From: Letharia columbiana
Lineage: Eukaryota; Ascomycota; Lecanoromycetes; Lecanorales; Parmeliaceae
Assembly (NCBI RefSeq): GCF_014066305.1
Contig: NW_023501112.1
Coordinates: 154,501-218,500 of the forward strand
Reading direction: 5' to 3'
Length of the DNA: 64,000 bases
This document shows positions 51,026 to 61,985 of this stretch, one piece after another. Both the position numbers and the translations under genes were made by a program. Positions within the stretch are counted from its first letter, which is position 1. Each line of letters starts with the position of its first letter. Under the pieces are notes generated by a model. It did not search any database and was not told the origin of the DNA. It was given only the letters and a program-made list of their open reading frames with translations.

Positions 51026-52376
51026 ATGGCTATCATTCTCTCCATCAACTCCGGATCCTCCTCCGTCAAGGTCTCCATTTACAAGTCAGCCGCCCAAGGC
51101 CACCCTCCAACCCAGCTCGCCGACGCCTCAATATCCGGTCTCACAGCTCCTCCAGCCCAATTGACCTACGAGCGCGGCTCCGAGAAAATCAAGAACCAAG
51201 AAGTGAAAGGCATAAGATCAAATGAGGATGCTTGTGAATACATATTGGATCATTTGGTCAAAGACGGAGGACTGTCCGAGATTACCAGCAGAGACGACAT
51301 CACACATGCATGCCATCGAGTCGTACACGGAGGGGACTATCCAGCTGCTCATGTGATCGATGAAGATACATACCACCATCTTCAAGATCTCACAGACCTC
51401 GCACCCTTACACAACGCTAGCGCCCTCGCCATCGTCGAAGCTTGCATGAAGGCTTTGCCAAAAGCGAAGAACATCGCATACTTCGACTCCTCATTCCACT
51501 CAACAATGCCCAAAGAGATAGAAACATATCCGATTGATCCCGAGATAGCGAAGAAGAACAAGCTGCGGAAGTATGGCTTCCATGGCATCAGTTATGCCTT
51601 TATCACGAGATCAGTTGCGGAGTTCCTGAAGAAGCCGGAGAGTGAGACGAGTATTATCGCGTTGCACCTTGGTAGCGGGGCGTCGGCTTGTGCGGTCAAG
51701 AACGGACAATCGCTGGACAATAGTATGGGTCTGACGCCGTTGGCGGGTCTGCCGGGAGCCACGAGAAGTGGCGACGTGGATCCAAGCCTGATCTTCCATT
51801 TCACCCACGACGCTGGAAAACCAAGTCCAGGCAGTACTAAGGAGCTGCATATTAGCACAGTATGTCCATCATAGAGCAAGTGACTGGAGATTGGGTGCGC
51901 AAGTGCTGACCATCATGATAGGCGGAAGAGATCCTGAATAAGAAATCTGGCTGGAAAGCCCTCGCCGGCACAACAGATTTCGGCACAATCTCGTCATCAT
52001 CAGATCCCAGATGCAAACTAGCATTCGATATCCTCGTTGACCGCATCCTTGGCTTCATCGGCAGCTATTACGTCAAATTGGAGGGAAAAGTCGATGCATT
52101 GGTCTTTGCAGGAGGTATTGGGGAAAAAGCAGCGCTTTTGCGGAAAAGGATATTGGAAAAGTGTAAATGTCTCGGATTCGAGGTTGATGACGAGAAAAAT
52201 GACAAAGCAATTGAGGATGTGGTCCAAGATATTGGCAAGGAGGCGCGGCATCGGAGTCTGGTGTGCCAAACAGATGAGCAGGTATGGAGACTCAGTCTGC
52301 GTAACCGCCAGATATACTGACTTCAAAATAGTTTGAAATGGCCAGGCAATGTGCTGTGGGTCTGCAGACAAAGTAG
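51026..52376 (+). CDS. Acetate kinase
   Basis: Three exons: 51026-51859, 51922-52281 and 52332-52376 (introns 62 and 50 bp), 412 aa. The enzyme interconverts acetyl phosphate plus ADP and acetate plus ATP. Signatures are the N-terminal LSINSGSSSVKVSIY, THACHRVVHGGDYP, YFDSSFHSTMP, YGFHGISY, the phosphate-loop LHLGSGASACAVKNG, GLTPLAGLPGATRSGDVDP and VFAGGIGEKAALLR. The last exon adds only FEMARQCAVGLQTK. Acetate kinase is rare in eukaryotes; fungi that have it nearly always also have phosphoketolase, its divergent neighbour here. Confidence 0.96.
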
Positions 52377-52560
52377 AAATTCGAGCCAGATTTGATATGT
52401 GAAAAAAGAGAATCAATACACGAGAGAACAATAAATGGGGCTTGAGTCCCATGTTCATAGGGGTTACAGGCTCTAGCAGAACTGCTCTGTCAACATATAG
52501 ACGGCATGTGGCCGATAAAACGGTAACGACGGATATGAATGGACCAAAGATTGTATAGTC

Positions 52561-54367
52561 TTAGTCCTTGGTCTCGCTCTTCTCCGCCAGCTTTTCATCT
52601 AGATTGTCAAGCAATTCCGTCGCTCGTACCTCTAGGACGGGGACCGCACCGGCGATTTGTGGTCCTGTAAAGTCCTTTCGCCCAGATATAAGCCAGGTGA
52701 TGATACTAATCAGCCCGATGATGCCTATTGCAGCGCTCGTGTAGTTCATGTTCCCCGAGTCCACGGGTGCCAAGGTTGGGAAATTAAACGTTATCGATGT
52801 AAAGACGAGGAAACTAAGACCAACCACATTCATGATTATGCCCCATCGTCCAAGATTGTAAGGACCCGACAGTATCTTTACGTCTCCTGTGAACCATGAG
52901 AGGATGCGGGCAAGCAGTGGCATTGCGTATGAGAGATAGAAACCCTCCGTTGCAATCGAGATCACAGTATTGAATCCGGTCAAGGTACCAAAGTAGATCG
53001 AGTTGAGCGCCATTTGTACCGCACAAGCGAGCAGGATCGCATAAACGGGCACCTGTCTTTTGGACTCCACTTTGGCAAAGAGGCTGGAGAACGGGAGGCC
53101 GTGGTCACGCGCAAAAGCGAATAAGCTTCTTGAGCCTTCAGCCAGTAGAGCGTTGGCGCAGACCAACACGATCACGACGATCAAGGATGAGAGGAAGCAG
53201 GCGCCGACAACAGATCCGGTGGAGTCGTAGAAGATCTGAATAAGGGGTACGCCAGTCGTTGAGGAGGCTGTTGAGGAGATGTCGCCGATACAGAAGCAGA
53301 CAGATATCAGAAAGATGAATCCTGTTATTGCGCCAATGTAGACAGACATGATAATTGCTTTAGGCGCCTCCTTGGAAGCATTCTTCATCTCCTCCGTCAT
53401 GTGAGCTACGAAAACGCTGTTAGTCAAACAGTACCAAAGTCATGGGTATGTCTCGTATGAAACTTACCTGGCGCGTCGTAACAACACATCCCAAACGAGC
53501 TTTGCAAGAGCCCCAGTATCGCTGCAAAGCCGGTACTAAAACCAGTGAAGTTTTGAAAATCGTGGAAGACAAAGCTGGCAGGCTGTTTGTGATCATTGGT
53601 GGCGAGGATCGTTATGACAACAATGACAAAAGAGAGGATATTCCAAAGGAGAATGAAGCGGGAGATTCGGTCTAGCAGGTGTGGCCCGTAGATATTAACG
53701 CCAGTACTTATCAAAGCGATGAGATAGGCGAGGAGTACTGTGTGCCAGCGTTCGATGGTGTAACTGGGGAACGAGAGGTTGGCTTGGCCCAGTATAAAGT
53801 TCGCACCAATGAAGTTGTTTGTTGCTCCCATGGCGAGAATACCAGTGATCATTAGCCACCCGGTAGCCCAAGACATGCCTCTCGCTATCTTTGGAGGTGC
53901 TAGCACGGCGACCCATGAATATTCTACGCAGATTTCGGAGTCAGCAGTCTTCATTCGAAGTAGGAGGTGGAGTTGCAAGACAGATTTGGGGAGTAGAAAG
54001 GTCTTCTTGCTCCCGAAACATGTCTTGCGACTCAACTTCGTTACCAAATAGGAAGGTTCAGCTCCGATATGTACGTACGCCCACCAGCAAGAGGATATGC
54101 TGAGCACATTTCTGCCATCGAGTACGCGACTGCCAGGGCGAAGACGCTGATACCTATCCATGAGTATATCATTACCGGAGGACCACCGGACTCCACCCCA
54201 ACGATCAAAACACCACCAAGAGCTGTCCAGCTTGTGACGATGCTAAAACTGAATCCTATCATCCCCAAAAGGCCAAAGGATCGCTTGAGCTCCTGCTGGT
54301 AGCCCAGGTTCTCCAGCACGGTGTCCTCTTGGACATCCTCGCTGAAGACTTTCTCATGGGTCGACAT
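52561..54367 (-). CDS. APC-superfamily amino-acid/GABA-type permease
   Basis: Three exons: 54367-54079, 53923-53468 and 53405-52561 (introns 155 and 62 bp), 529 aa. A short cytosolic N-terminus (ENLGYQQELKRSFGLLGMIG) leads into about 12 membrane segments. Family features are FSIVTSWTALGGVLIVG, the CSAYPLAGG-QYSW joint restored by splicing, APPKIARGMSWATGW and CCYDAPAHMTEEM (second splice). The loop PLARILSWFTGDVKILSGPYN is also typical of fungal GABA/choline/amino-acid permeases (Uga4/Hnm1-like). Substrate cannot be settled from sequence. It converges with acetate kinase, 184 bp apart. Confidence 0.9.
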
Positions 54368-55343
54368 GGCGAAATTCCTTCCGCTTGCCAACGTATTATA
54401 GAAAGGAAACTTCCACTTTTTGAAAAGAAAAGAAATAAAAGAGAATGCAGCATTGTCTTAAGACCATATATGTGAACTACAGAAGTATGTAAGATCATTG
54501 CTCGACACCTTCCTGTTCGCGACAAGCATGTATGGCTTGGTAGATAAGCTTGACCATGTCGCTGTGGGATTGGCCACGTCGTCCCGCAGCGGGGATCTAG
54601 CGCAAAATCTGCAGATCAGCGAGGCATATGGATATCTACGGACCAATACCAATTATAGGAAGCAGTGCTATTCGAGTCCATAACTGTCAGAGGGAGAACA
54701 ACAGACTACTGAAACAGTGAAAGTATTGTGAAAGCAGAACAATACTAAAAAACTAGAGATTAGTACAGGGTACGTAGGGAAGGCTTAGCGTTTGGGACCT
54801 CAGACGTTATGGCGGAATTTTCCCAAGATGTAGGAAGAAATACAATGAGAAAACGAATCCCAGAGATGGGAAAAATATCATCCCATTGAGGAAAAGAGAT
54901 TGCGGCGTCAACAAAAGAATTCATGTTGCTAGCCGACAGCACGCTAGAACTTAGTGGCTTGGCGTTTGTTGAATGTTGACGAAGTAACTTCCGTTCACTT
55001 CAAGCTTCGGCATCGACGACGGCAACCATTTCCAGAGGCTGCGTCCAGGACATTCGAATCGCGGGATCTGGTGATTTTGAAGAGGAGAAACTTGTTATGG
55101 TATTTCAAGAAAGATATTTCTTGCCCACGTCAGGAACGACGTTACAGCGCTCACTACGAACATCGCGCCTGGTGATCCTGAGCTTTACACTTTAGACTGA
55201 TTCCGAACTGTTACCGAAACGCCTATTTGCTGCCCGGACCTGGGCATCGGAGGCTTCTTGACCTACTCCGCCTCAGCTCTTGGCGCGAGTCTTCAACTGC
55301 CCACGCGAGCCACATCGCCGCCTTGGACCGGCTGCCTCCAGTC
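54368..55343. promoter_or_regulatory. Upstream region between permease and NudE
   Basis: 976 bp between divergent starts. The NudE frame is open back to about 55227 but without an ATG. No further gene seen. Confidence 0.45.
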
Positions 55344-57323
55344 ATGCCAAACCTTGAGGACTCGATCTCTTCCTCACCGCGTATATCTTTGGACTCCGAA
55401 AATTCATTGGCATACTACAAATCACAATATGAGCAGCTTGAAGCCGAGCTTGCGGACTTTCAAGCGTCTAGCAAGGAGTTGGAGGCTGAATTGGAAAAGG
55501 ATGTAGAGGCTGCAGAAAGGAGGGAAAGGCAGTTACAAGAGAAGGTGGAGAGTTTGGGCTTTGAAGTCGAGGAATGGAAGGTAAGCTGGGCCAAACTGCG
55601 AGCGACGGGCCTACCAACAGAACACTGTCAATACACTAGATCTTACGGCTTATATCTAATATTCGAACAGAGCAAATACAAACAGTCGAAAGCTGAAGCG
55701 AATACAGCACAGAATACACTCCAGAAAGAGATCACGACTCTACGTGACACCAATAGGACCCTGCAGCTTAGATTACGGGATATAGAGGTTTCGAATGACG
55801 ACTTCGAACGACAGGCACGGAATACAACATCTTCGTTAGAAGATCTAGAGTCCAAATATAACGTTTCTATAGAGCGTGGAGTCATGGCCGAAGAAGAGAT
55901 CAAGACTGGCGAGCAAGAACGAGAAGCTCTCCGAATTGAAACGCAGCGGCTACGAGATGAACTCAGCGATCTCAGAATCGAAGCCGAGATTAGGCAGGAT
56001 AAGCTTCGTCGTGCAGAAGGCGCAGCAGAAAGGCAGCATCGGAGGCAGCTACCACCGATTGTGCCAGACCTTGCCCGGCCTCAGTCAGCTTTATCAGAGA
56101 TATCACCAACAACATCCACTTCGTCACCGACCATCGCGACACCACCAACGAAATCAGCGTCTTCTGAAGTATCGGAGACACTTACACCTCCGTCCCCACC
56201 CGTGTCTGAAAGATCTGTTCCCACAACCATTACTACACCTGCGCTGCCAGTAGCAAAGTCGAGGCTCTCCATGGCAGACTCAAACACAACACCACGCCCA
56301 GCTTATCAGAAGAATTCGTCACGTCAGCCGAGGCACTCTCGCGGTCCCTCCGTCTCATTGACCAATGATCGCACACCATCGTTCGCACGCCGAACCACGT
56401 TAAACCGCCCTGAAGTGGAGCAGAGAGGTCCTGGTCTCCCACATTCCGGATCGCTCCATCAGATTCGTGGTCTGAGGACTAAGATGACGAACCTAGAGGA
56501 ACGACTCAAATCGGCACGCTCGAAACTCCCAGCGCCAACATCAACCCCGCCACGGGCTCCTCCACGCAGCAGCTCTGTTGTTGGACAGTCATTCATCCCA
56601 GCTACCGTCACACTGCGCAGCAACAAGAAACGGATAGGTGGTTCCAATGCTTCTTCCGTCCATACGCCCACGACAGAGCGTCCGGCCAGCCGTCTATCTT
56701 CAGCCTACACTCCAACCGTTGATCGCCCATCCAGTCGGCTATCATTCGGAATCCCACAGTTAAGTCCTACGCGTGACATGCACAGTAGTCGGCCGCCAAG
56801 TTGTGATCCCCACAATAGTCGACCAAGCTCTCGTGCAAGTCTTCACTCTCGACAATCAATCAGCCATCTACCCGGCGCCACTTCCTCGAGCACCAGTCGT
56901 CCAAGCAGCCGGCAATCTAATACTGGTAGCCAGACGCCTCTCGGTCATTACGCCAACAGTACCACGCAATCCGAGTCTCGCCGCCCTCGATCTTCGATTG
57001 GAGGTTCTTATGCTAGCACCCACGGTCACGGCCATTCGGCAAGCGTAAGCAGACTGAGCAACTACGGCTCATCTTTCCAGCACCAGGAGGAAGAAGAAAG
57101 TGGCGAAGTCCTCACCCCTACGCCTTCGAGGAGAACCACCATCGGCAAGGGCGACGGTCAATCTTCCATTCCTGGTATCGCGCCCGCGAGTGCGAAGAAG
57201 AGATTCAGTGGCTTGGGAAGCGGGCGGAGAATAAGTTTGGGCCCAAGCACTGGGGGAGGGGAAATGGGACCCCCTGAGAGGAGAGGTGCGAGGAAGCTGA
57301 GTGGAGTGGGGGAGACATTCTGA
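55344..57323 (+). CDS. nudE: NudE-family dynein regulator
   Basis: Two exons: 55344-55580 and 55671-57323 (90-bp intron), 629 aa. NudE/Ro-11 links Lis1 (NudF) and cytoplasmic dynein and is needed for nuclear migration in hyphae. The N-terminal coiled coil begins AYYKSQYEQLEAELADFQAS and continues, after splicing (EEWK-SKYKQSKAEAN), to about residue 190. The rest is Ser/Thr/Pro-rich and includes the family block SGSLHQIRGLRTKMTNLEER followed by SARSKLPAPTSTPPRAPPR. The intron is 90 bp and free of in-frame stops, so an unspliced mRNA would encode 30 extra residues inside the coiled coil. Confidence 0.9.
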   Translation: MPNLEDSISSSPRISLDSENSLAYYKSQYEQLEAELADFQASSKELEAELEKDVEAAERRERQLQEKVESLGFEVEEWKVSWAKLRATGLPTEHCQYTRSYGLYLIFEQSKYKQSKAEANTAQNTLQKEITTLRDTNRTLQLRLRDIEVSNDDFERQARNTTSSLEDLESKYNVSIERGVMAEEEIKTGEQEREALRIETQRLRDELSDLRIEAEIRQDKLRRAEGAAERQHRRQLPPIVPDLARPQSALSEISPTTSTSSPTIATPPTKSASSEVSETLTPPSPPVSERSVPTTITTPALPVAKSRLSMADSNTTPRPAYQKNSSRQPRHSRGPSVSLTNDRTPSFARRTTLNRPEVEQRGPGLPHSGSLHQIRGLRTKMTNLEERLKSARSKLPAPTSTPPRAPPRSSSVVGQSFIPATVTLRSNKKRIGGSNASSVHTPTTERPASRLSSAYTPTVDRPSSRLSFGIPQLSPTRDMHSSRPPSCDPHNSRPSSRASLHSRQSISHLPGATSSSTSRPSSRQSNTGSQTPLGHYANSTTQSESRRPRSSIGGSYASTHGHGHSASVSRLSNYGSSFQHQEEEESGEVLTPTPSRRTTIGKGDGQSSIPGIAPASAKKRFSGLGSGRRISLGPSTGGGEMGPPERRGARKLSGVGETF

Positions 57324-57886
57324 ATGGGTTGCTTGTTCACAAAGGGTTCGAGAGGTCTATGAGGAAGAGGAAACATGAGGGAGCATGGCTTTTATGTGGT
57401 TCATGATCTACGTACTAATGTATTCATGGCTTATGAGAGAGCACTGTACATACCCGAGCCTTGACATTGCTAGTAAGAATCAACTACAGATCTGCCCGGT
57501 CGGCAGTCTCTTGCTCGATAACTATCCTTCATGATTCTTCATTTCAAAAGCATTTCCGTTTCAATGTCTGAGCCAATCAGATGATAGATTCGAAGCTGAT
57601 TAATCATACGATTGTTCTTCGCTGGCTAGGCCCCTTCGGGTTAACCCTTCTGCTTATCTTCGAACGCTCTGACGGTCTGAGGCACATACAAGCAGCTACT
57701 TTACACGTTATGCATTCATTGTCATTTTTATGATACACCAATCTCGTAATTGTACCACATAACTGTTAGCTGCATTTGATCGCTTGATGTCTATTCACTT
57801 CGTTCCCTCCAGCTACCGCTGCAAAAATTCCAGTATCCCATCCCTCCCCGATTCTCGGTCGTCACTCTCGCGAATGATGTTGATTG
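57324..57886. other. Convergent 3' region
   Basis: About 560 bp between the 3' ends of NudE and the membrane-protein gene. Nothing further seen. Confidence 0.5.
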
Positions 57887-59366
57887 TCAGAGCTGACCCT
57901 CCGTCCGATCCTTTGACCGGACGATGGACTCAGGGTGTCCGCTACGGAAGAGACTTGTGACTTCCCAATACCCGGTGCGAGTTGTAGATGCAGTCGGGGC
58001 TGTTTCTGGCTGTAGAAATGCTTTCCACCATCGTGTGCCACTGGATTTGCTCTGCCTGGCGTTGCTGGTCTCAAGGCACGAGTGTGGTAATATAGATTCT
58101 ATTGAAAGCCCAAGCTCGGCATCTCGAGCAGATGAGTTGGTTGTGGCTATCTCTGTGCAGTGATCATGGTCCGATGGTGGAAGGTGGCTGTTGAATCGTT
58201 GATCCAGACTTGCTGTCTCCTCAGACTGTCTACCTCCTCGTATCTCAGTGGCTATACCTGCGAGCTTTGCACTCGGAATCTGTGGGAGCCCGTTGGTCTC
58301 ATGGGTATCATATAGATCAGGATCAGGACGTCGATGCGCAAACCTTCTCCTCTTCTCGCTCGGCGAGTCCCTTTGTTGTCGTGGTATAGGAGTCCTTGCT
58401 GGACTCGGAACGAAGAGGGAGCGAAAGGCAGAAACGGAGCACATGAGAACTGCAATGCTGCACTCTTGTTGCTGCCAGAAAGCCAGCCAGACAATATCAA
58501 CGCTACCGCTGCCTCTTTGTCTCATGCCTGCGACTCTCACTATGGTCACTACTACCATAACGCATGAAAGGCAGAGCGAGAATGCTAGACCGATCTTTTG
58601 TCGAACGCTGATACGGACTTTCCATAGTATGCTGACAGGCAGAGATAGGACAAGAAGATCGCTCATGATATCCATCACTGTCGTGATAGCAGTGTCCCGT
58701 ATGGTTCTGTGATCTGCAGAGGGTCCTGCACATGCTAGTCAACGACAAAACAGCGTCAGTTAATCATCCAACAAGTCGGTTTTACAGTCTCTGCTCACAA
58801 AGAAGGCCTCCAATAGTGAAGTACGGGCAAGTCAGCCAAGAAGCGGCTACGCTGACTAAACCAGCAATTATGGTAAGTGCGGTAACAAACCACCACCATA
58901 CGTTTAAGCTCCGTAATCGAGAGATTAGCCTGCGAAAGAAGAACAGAAAGGCCATTTTGACAGAGAAAATAACGAGCCACCATAGGTTTGTTGCAGCGTT
59001 CTCTTCTTTCGATATACTCGGTATTTCTCCAAGCAGCCGGAATACTATATCACCTTCGAAGCCATGAAGGACCAACTGAATCAAAGCGTACTGGGCTGTC
59101 AGCGTGGCGTATGCCAAACCGGTGGCGGCGCAGAGGGACATAACCGCAAAGAGCAGGATGAAGTCTTCGACATGGACTTTCTTATGAATGCGGATACAAA
59201 TATAGCTTCGGATGATGAATGCAATTATGGCAAGACCGAACAAGGCTCCTGTGACCCCCTAACACGAGGTCAATCGGACGACAACACATTAGACGGGGCG
59301 GAGGGTTCTCCATCTTACCTTGTTTACATCGATGGGCACCTGCGAGGCATTTCCCGCTTGAGACAT
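57887..59366 (-). CDS. Fungal rhodopsin-domain (Pth11-like) seven-helix membrane protein
   Basis: Three exons: 59366-59319, 59258-58799 and 58734-57887 (introns 60 and 64 bp), 451 aa. The N-terminus (MSQAGNASQVPID) lacks a CFEM domain. Membrane segments include FGLAIIAFIIRSYI, DFILLFAVMSLCAATGLAY, LWWLVIFSVKMAFLFFFRRL, WWWFVTALTIIAGLVSVAAS, IMSDLLVLSLPVSILWKV and GLAFSLCLSCVMVVVTIVRV, and the last helix carries WQQQECSIAVLMCSVSAF. That order, with the D-[IL]-x-x-D-L-L-x-x-x-x-P motif in helix 5, is typical of the fungal rhodopsin family. The 170-residue cytosolic tail is Ser/Arg-rich. Possible receptor; ligand unknown. Confidence 0.85.
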
Positions 59367-60340
59367 TATGAGATTCGTACAACGAGTGTACTAGAGGGTT
59401 GGTTACCAGTGAAATGACTTGTGAAAATCAGACCTATCGTTTCATAAAATAAGGGGGTATGAAACCCATATTATAGCCTCGCCAGGGAAACAATCCAGAA
59501 ATCTACCAGGCGAAGATGGGCTGAGCCTCGACATATCGCAGAAATAGAAATCAAAGTAAACGGAGCCTAACATGCAAGGCATTGCAGAAGGATCCACAAT
59601 TGATCTCCGCGCACTGCGAACACGTTGCTGAGTAGTAGCGCTTATTATAAATCCTATCTTCAGCTGCTGTAAAGCATACATCATACGAGCATAATGAGTG
59701 GTAGAAAGAGATCTCGAGGTGTCGTTGTCCTGCAGCTGGGCGCCCGTTGATCAACAGCTGCGCCATTTAAGTATGCCCGCACGAGGCACGGCCAATGAAA
59801 CCCCTGCTTACGTAAGATCTTAACCGCTTTATGCAAGCACGACCCACGTAAGCAGGCTGTGTTTCAGGATACTTTCGGCACACTTAATTGCCTCATGGTC
59901 AGGCTGAATTTTGTGGAGAGGCCAGTTGAAGTCTTTTCCTCCAGCTGCCCAGGAACCCTAAAGGCTTTACGAGTAAGCATGAGCAGATCGAATAATGAAT
60001 GATGCAAGGATCCGATTACCTGCCGATAACACAATGTTTCATTGAGATTCACGTGGATCTTTGACATCGCTTCTTTCCACTTTGTCACGCATAACTTTGA
60101 TTCAGATGCTACAAGTGGAGCCCAGTGACAGGTGACTTATTACATCAAATGCAAGTCTTGCACAAAAAGATCACCCAGACATAATCTACGAGCGCTTGGT
60201 TCTCACATCAAGTCGGCAGCAGAAGCAACTTTCAGCAAAGATCCATATCTGGAATAGTCGCCTCTGCGTTGTGATAAACACCAGTCCTTATCAGCTTCCT
60301 TCGAGAATTACATGGAAGCCGTGCCCTCACCCTGTCAACA
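59367..60340. promoter_or_regulatory. Upstream region between membrane protein and P450
   Basis: 974 bp between divergent start codons. No coding sequence recognised. AAAGATCTCG and TTAACCGC-type sequence is present, but no site is claimed. Confidence 0.45.
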
Positions 60341-61985
60341 ATGGAAAGTGGCTACAATCTCCCCTTGCTGCTCATTTTGGCAGCAGCAGCCGCTGCTGCG
60401 TGGTATGCACTTGATTATTTCTGGGCTCCGAGGCTGTCTCCAAAAGAGCCTCCCTTGCTTCCTCACCCCATACCCTACATTGGTCATATTCTTGGACTTC
60501 TACGACATGGAACTAGATACTATCAGATGACGAGGTCGGTTGCTCTGTTGCTTTCACTAGCGGAACAAATTTACGCTGAGTACTCATTCAACGCAGTGCA
60601 AAGTGCAAACTTCCTATATACACTCTGAACATGCTGAGTGGCAAAGTCTATATTGTCACCTCTCCTGACCTGGTCAACGCGGTTAACCGTAATTCCAAAA
60701 AGATAGCGTTCAACCCGTTTGTCGCTATGCTCGGAAAACGCATCACGGGCCATGATGAAGGCACAAGTCAAATAGTCCAGCACAATCTAAACGGCGAGCA
60801 TGGCCCGGGCTATGTTATCGATGTTCATGATCGTATAGTAGCTTCCTTGGCACCGGGCAAGGATTTGCAACAGACGACAAAGGCTATGCTATCCCAGCTT
60901 TCAGCCTACTTCGAGGCACTCACACCAAATGCAGAAATCAATCTGTTTGAGTGGACGCGATATACGGTCACTATGTGCAGTACTAGAGCGCTCTATGGGA
61001 CCGAGAATCCATTCAATAAAAATACAAAATTCGTGGACGCATTTTGGTGAGTATTGACAAAACACATGCTCACATGCTAGAGAGATTATATACCAACGTG
61101 TCTTTTAGGGATTTCGATCACGCTCTCAATCTGCTCATAGCCGATGTGTTACCCGAATTATTTGCGCCAAAGGGGTATCGTGCCCGCATGGAGCTTGGTA
61201 CTGCTTTTCAAGAATATTTCGAGAACTATATTCCCGCAAAAAGTGCTGCAATGATACAGGGTCGTTACTCTGAAAACAGTCGCTATGGCATAACGCTTCC
61301 CAATCAAGGACGCCTTGAAGTAGGCACGCTGATTGGAGTACTTGCCAACACTATCCCCTCGATATTTTACACACTTGTGCATATCTATTCAGATCCAGGG
61401 TTGGTCTCAGACATCCGCGACGAGCTGGAAACTTCAGGATTTGTGGGTACGCCAGAGGATATAAGTCAGCATTCCGGTCTTCTCGCCATGCCAGAAACTT
61501 GTCCCCTCCTGTACTCGACCTGGCAAGAGGTCCTTCGCGTTCATGCATTAGGCGCTGGTGCCCGATACATCCTCGAGGACATCATGTTAGACGATACTTT
61601 CCTCCTCCGCAAAGGCATGGTGGTCCAAATGCCGATGGCAGTAATGCACAGTGACGTCGCGGCCTGGGGCGAACACGTCGAAGAATTCCGGCCAAGGAGG
61701 TTTCTCAAGCAGAATTCTACGATCAAAGGAGGATTCAAGCCAAACTTTACGGCCTACCGACCCTTCGGCGGAGGCGCCTCGATGTGTCCAGGGCGGCACT
61801 TTGTGACCTTAGAGACCATGGCGTTGGCGGCGTGTATGCTATCGAGGTTTGATCTTATTCCGGTAGATGGACAATGGAACGTCCCCCGCCAGAAGCAGGA
61901 GAGTCTGGCCACCAATGTGTTTCCCCCTGAGAAAGATATCAGGGTTAAGATTGCAACAAGAAAGGGTGTTGGAGCGTCAAAGTGA
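60341..61985 (+). CDS. Cytochrome P450, CYP7/CYP8-like
   Basis: Three exons: 60341-60534, 60597-61046 and 61109-61985 (introns of 62 bp each), 506 aa. An N-terminal membrane anchor (LPLLLILAAAAAAAWYALDYF) is followed by a Pro-rich hinge (PKEPPLLPHPIPYIGH). Splicing restores SAKCKLPIYTLNMLSGKVYI. The heme loop is FGGGASMCPGRHF with the Cys ligand; the ExxR helix is EVLR. The I-helix region (LIGVLANTIPSIFYTLVHI) has N-T-I-P where most P450s have the acid-alcohol [D/E]-T pair, as in CYP7/CYP8 enzymes and prostacyclin-synthase-like isomerases. The reaction could be hydroxylation or peroxide isomerisation; substrate unknown. Confidence 0.92.
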
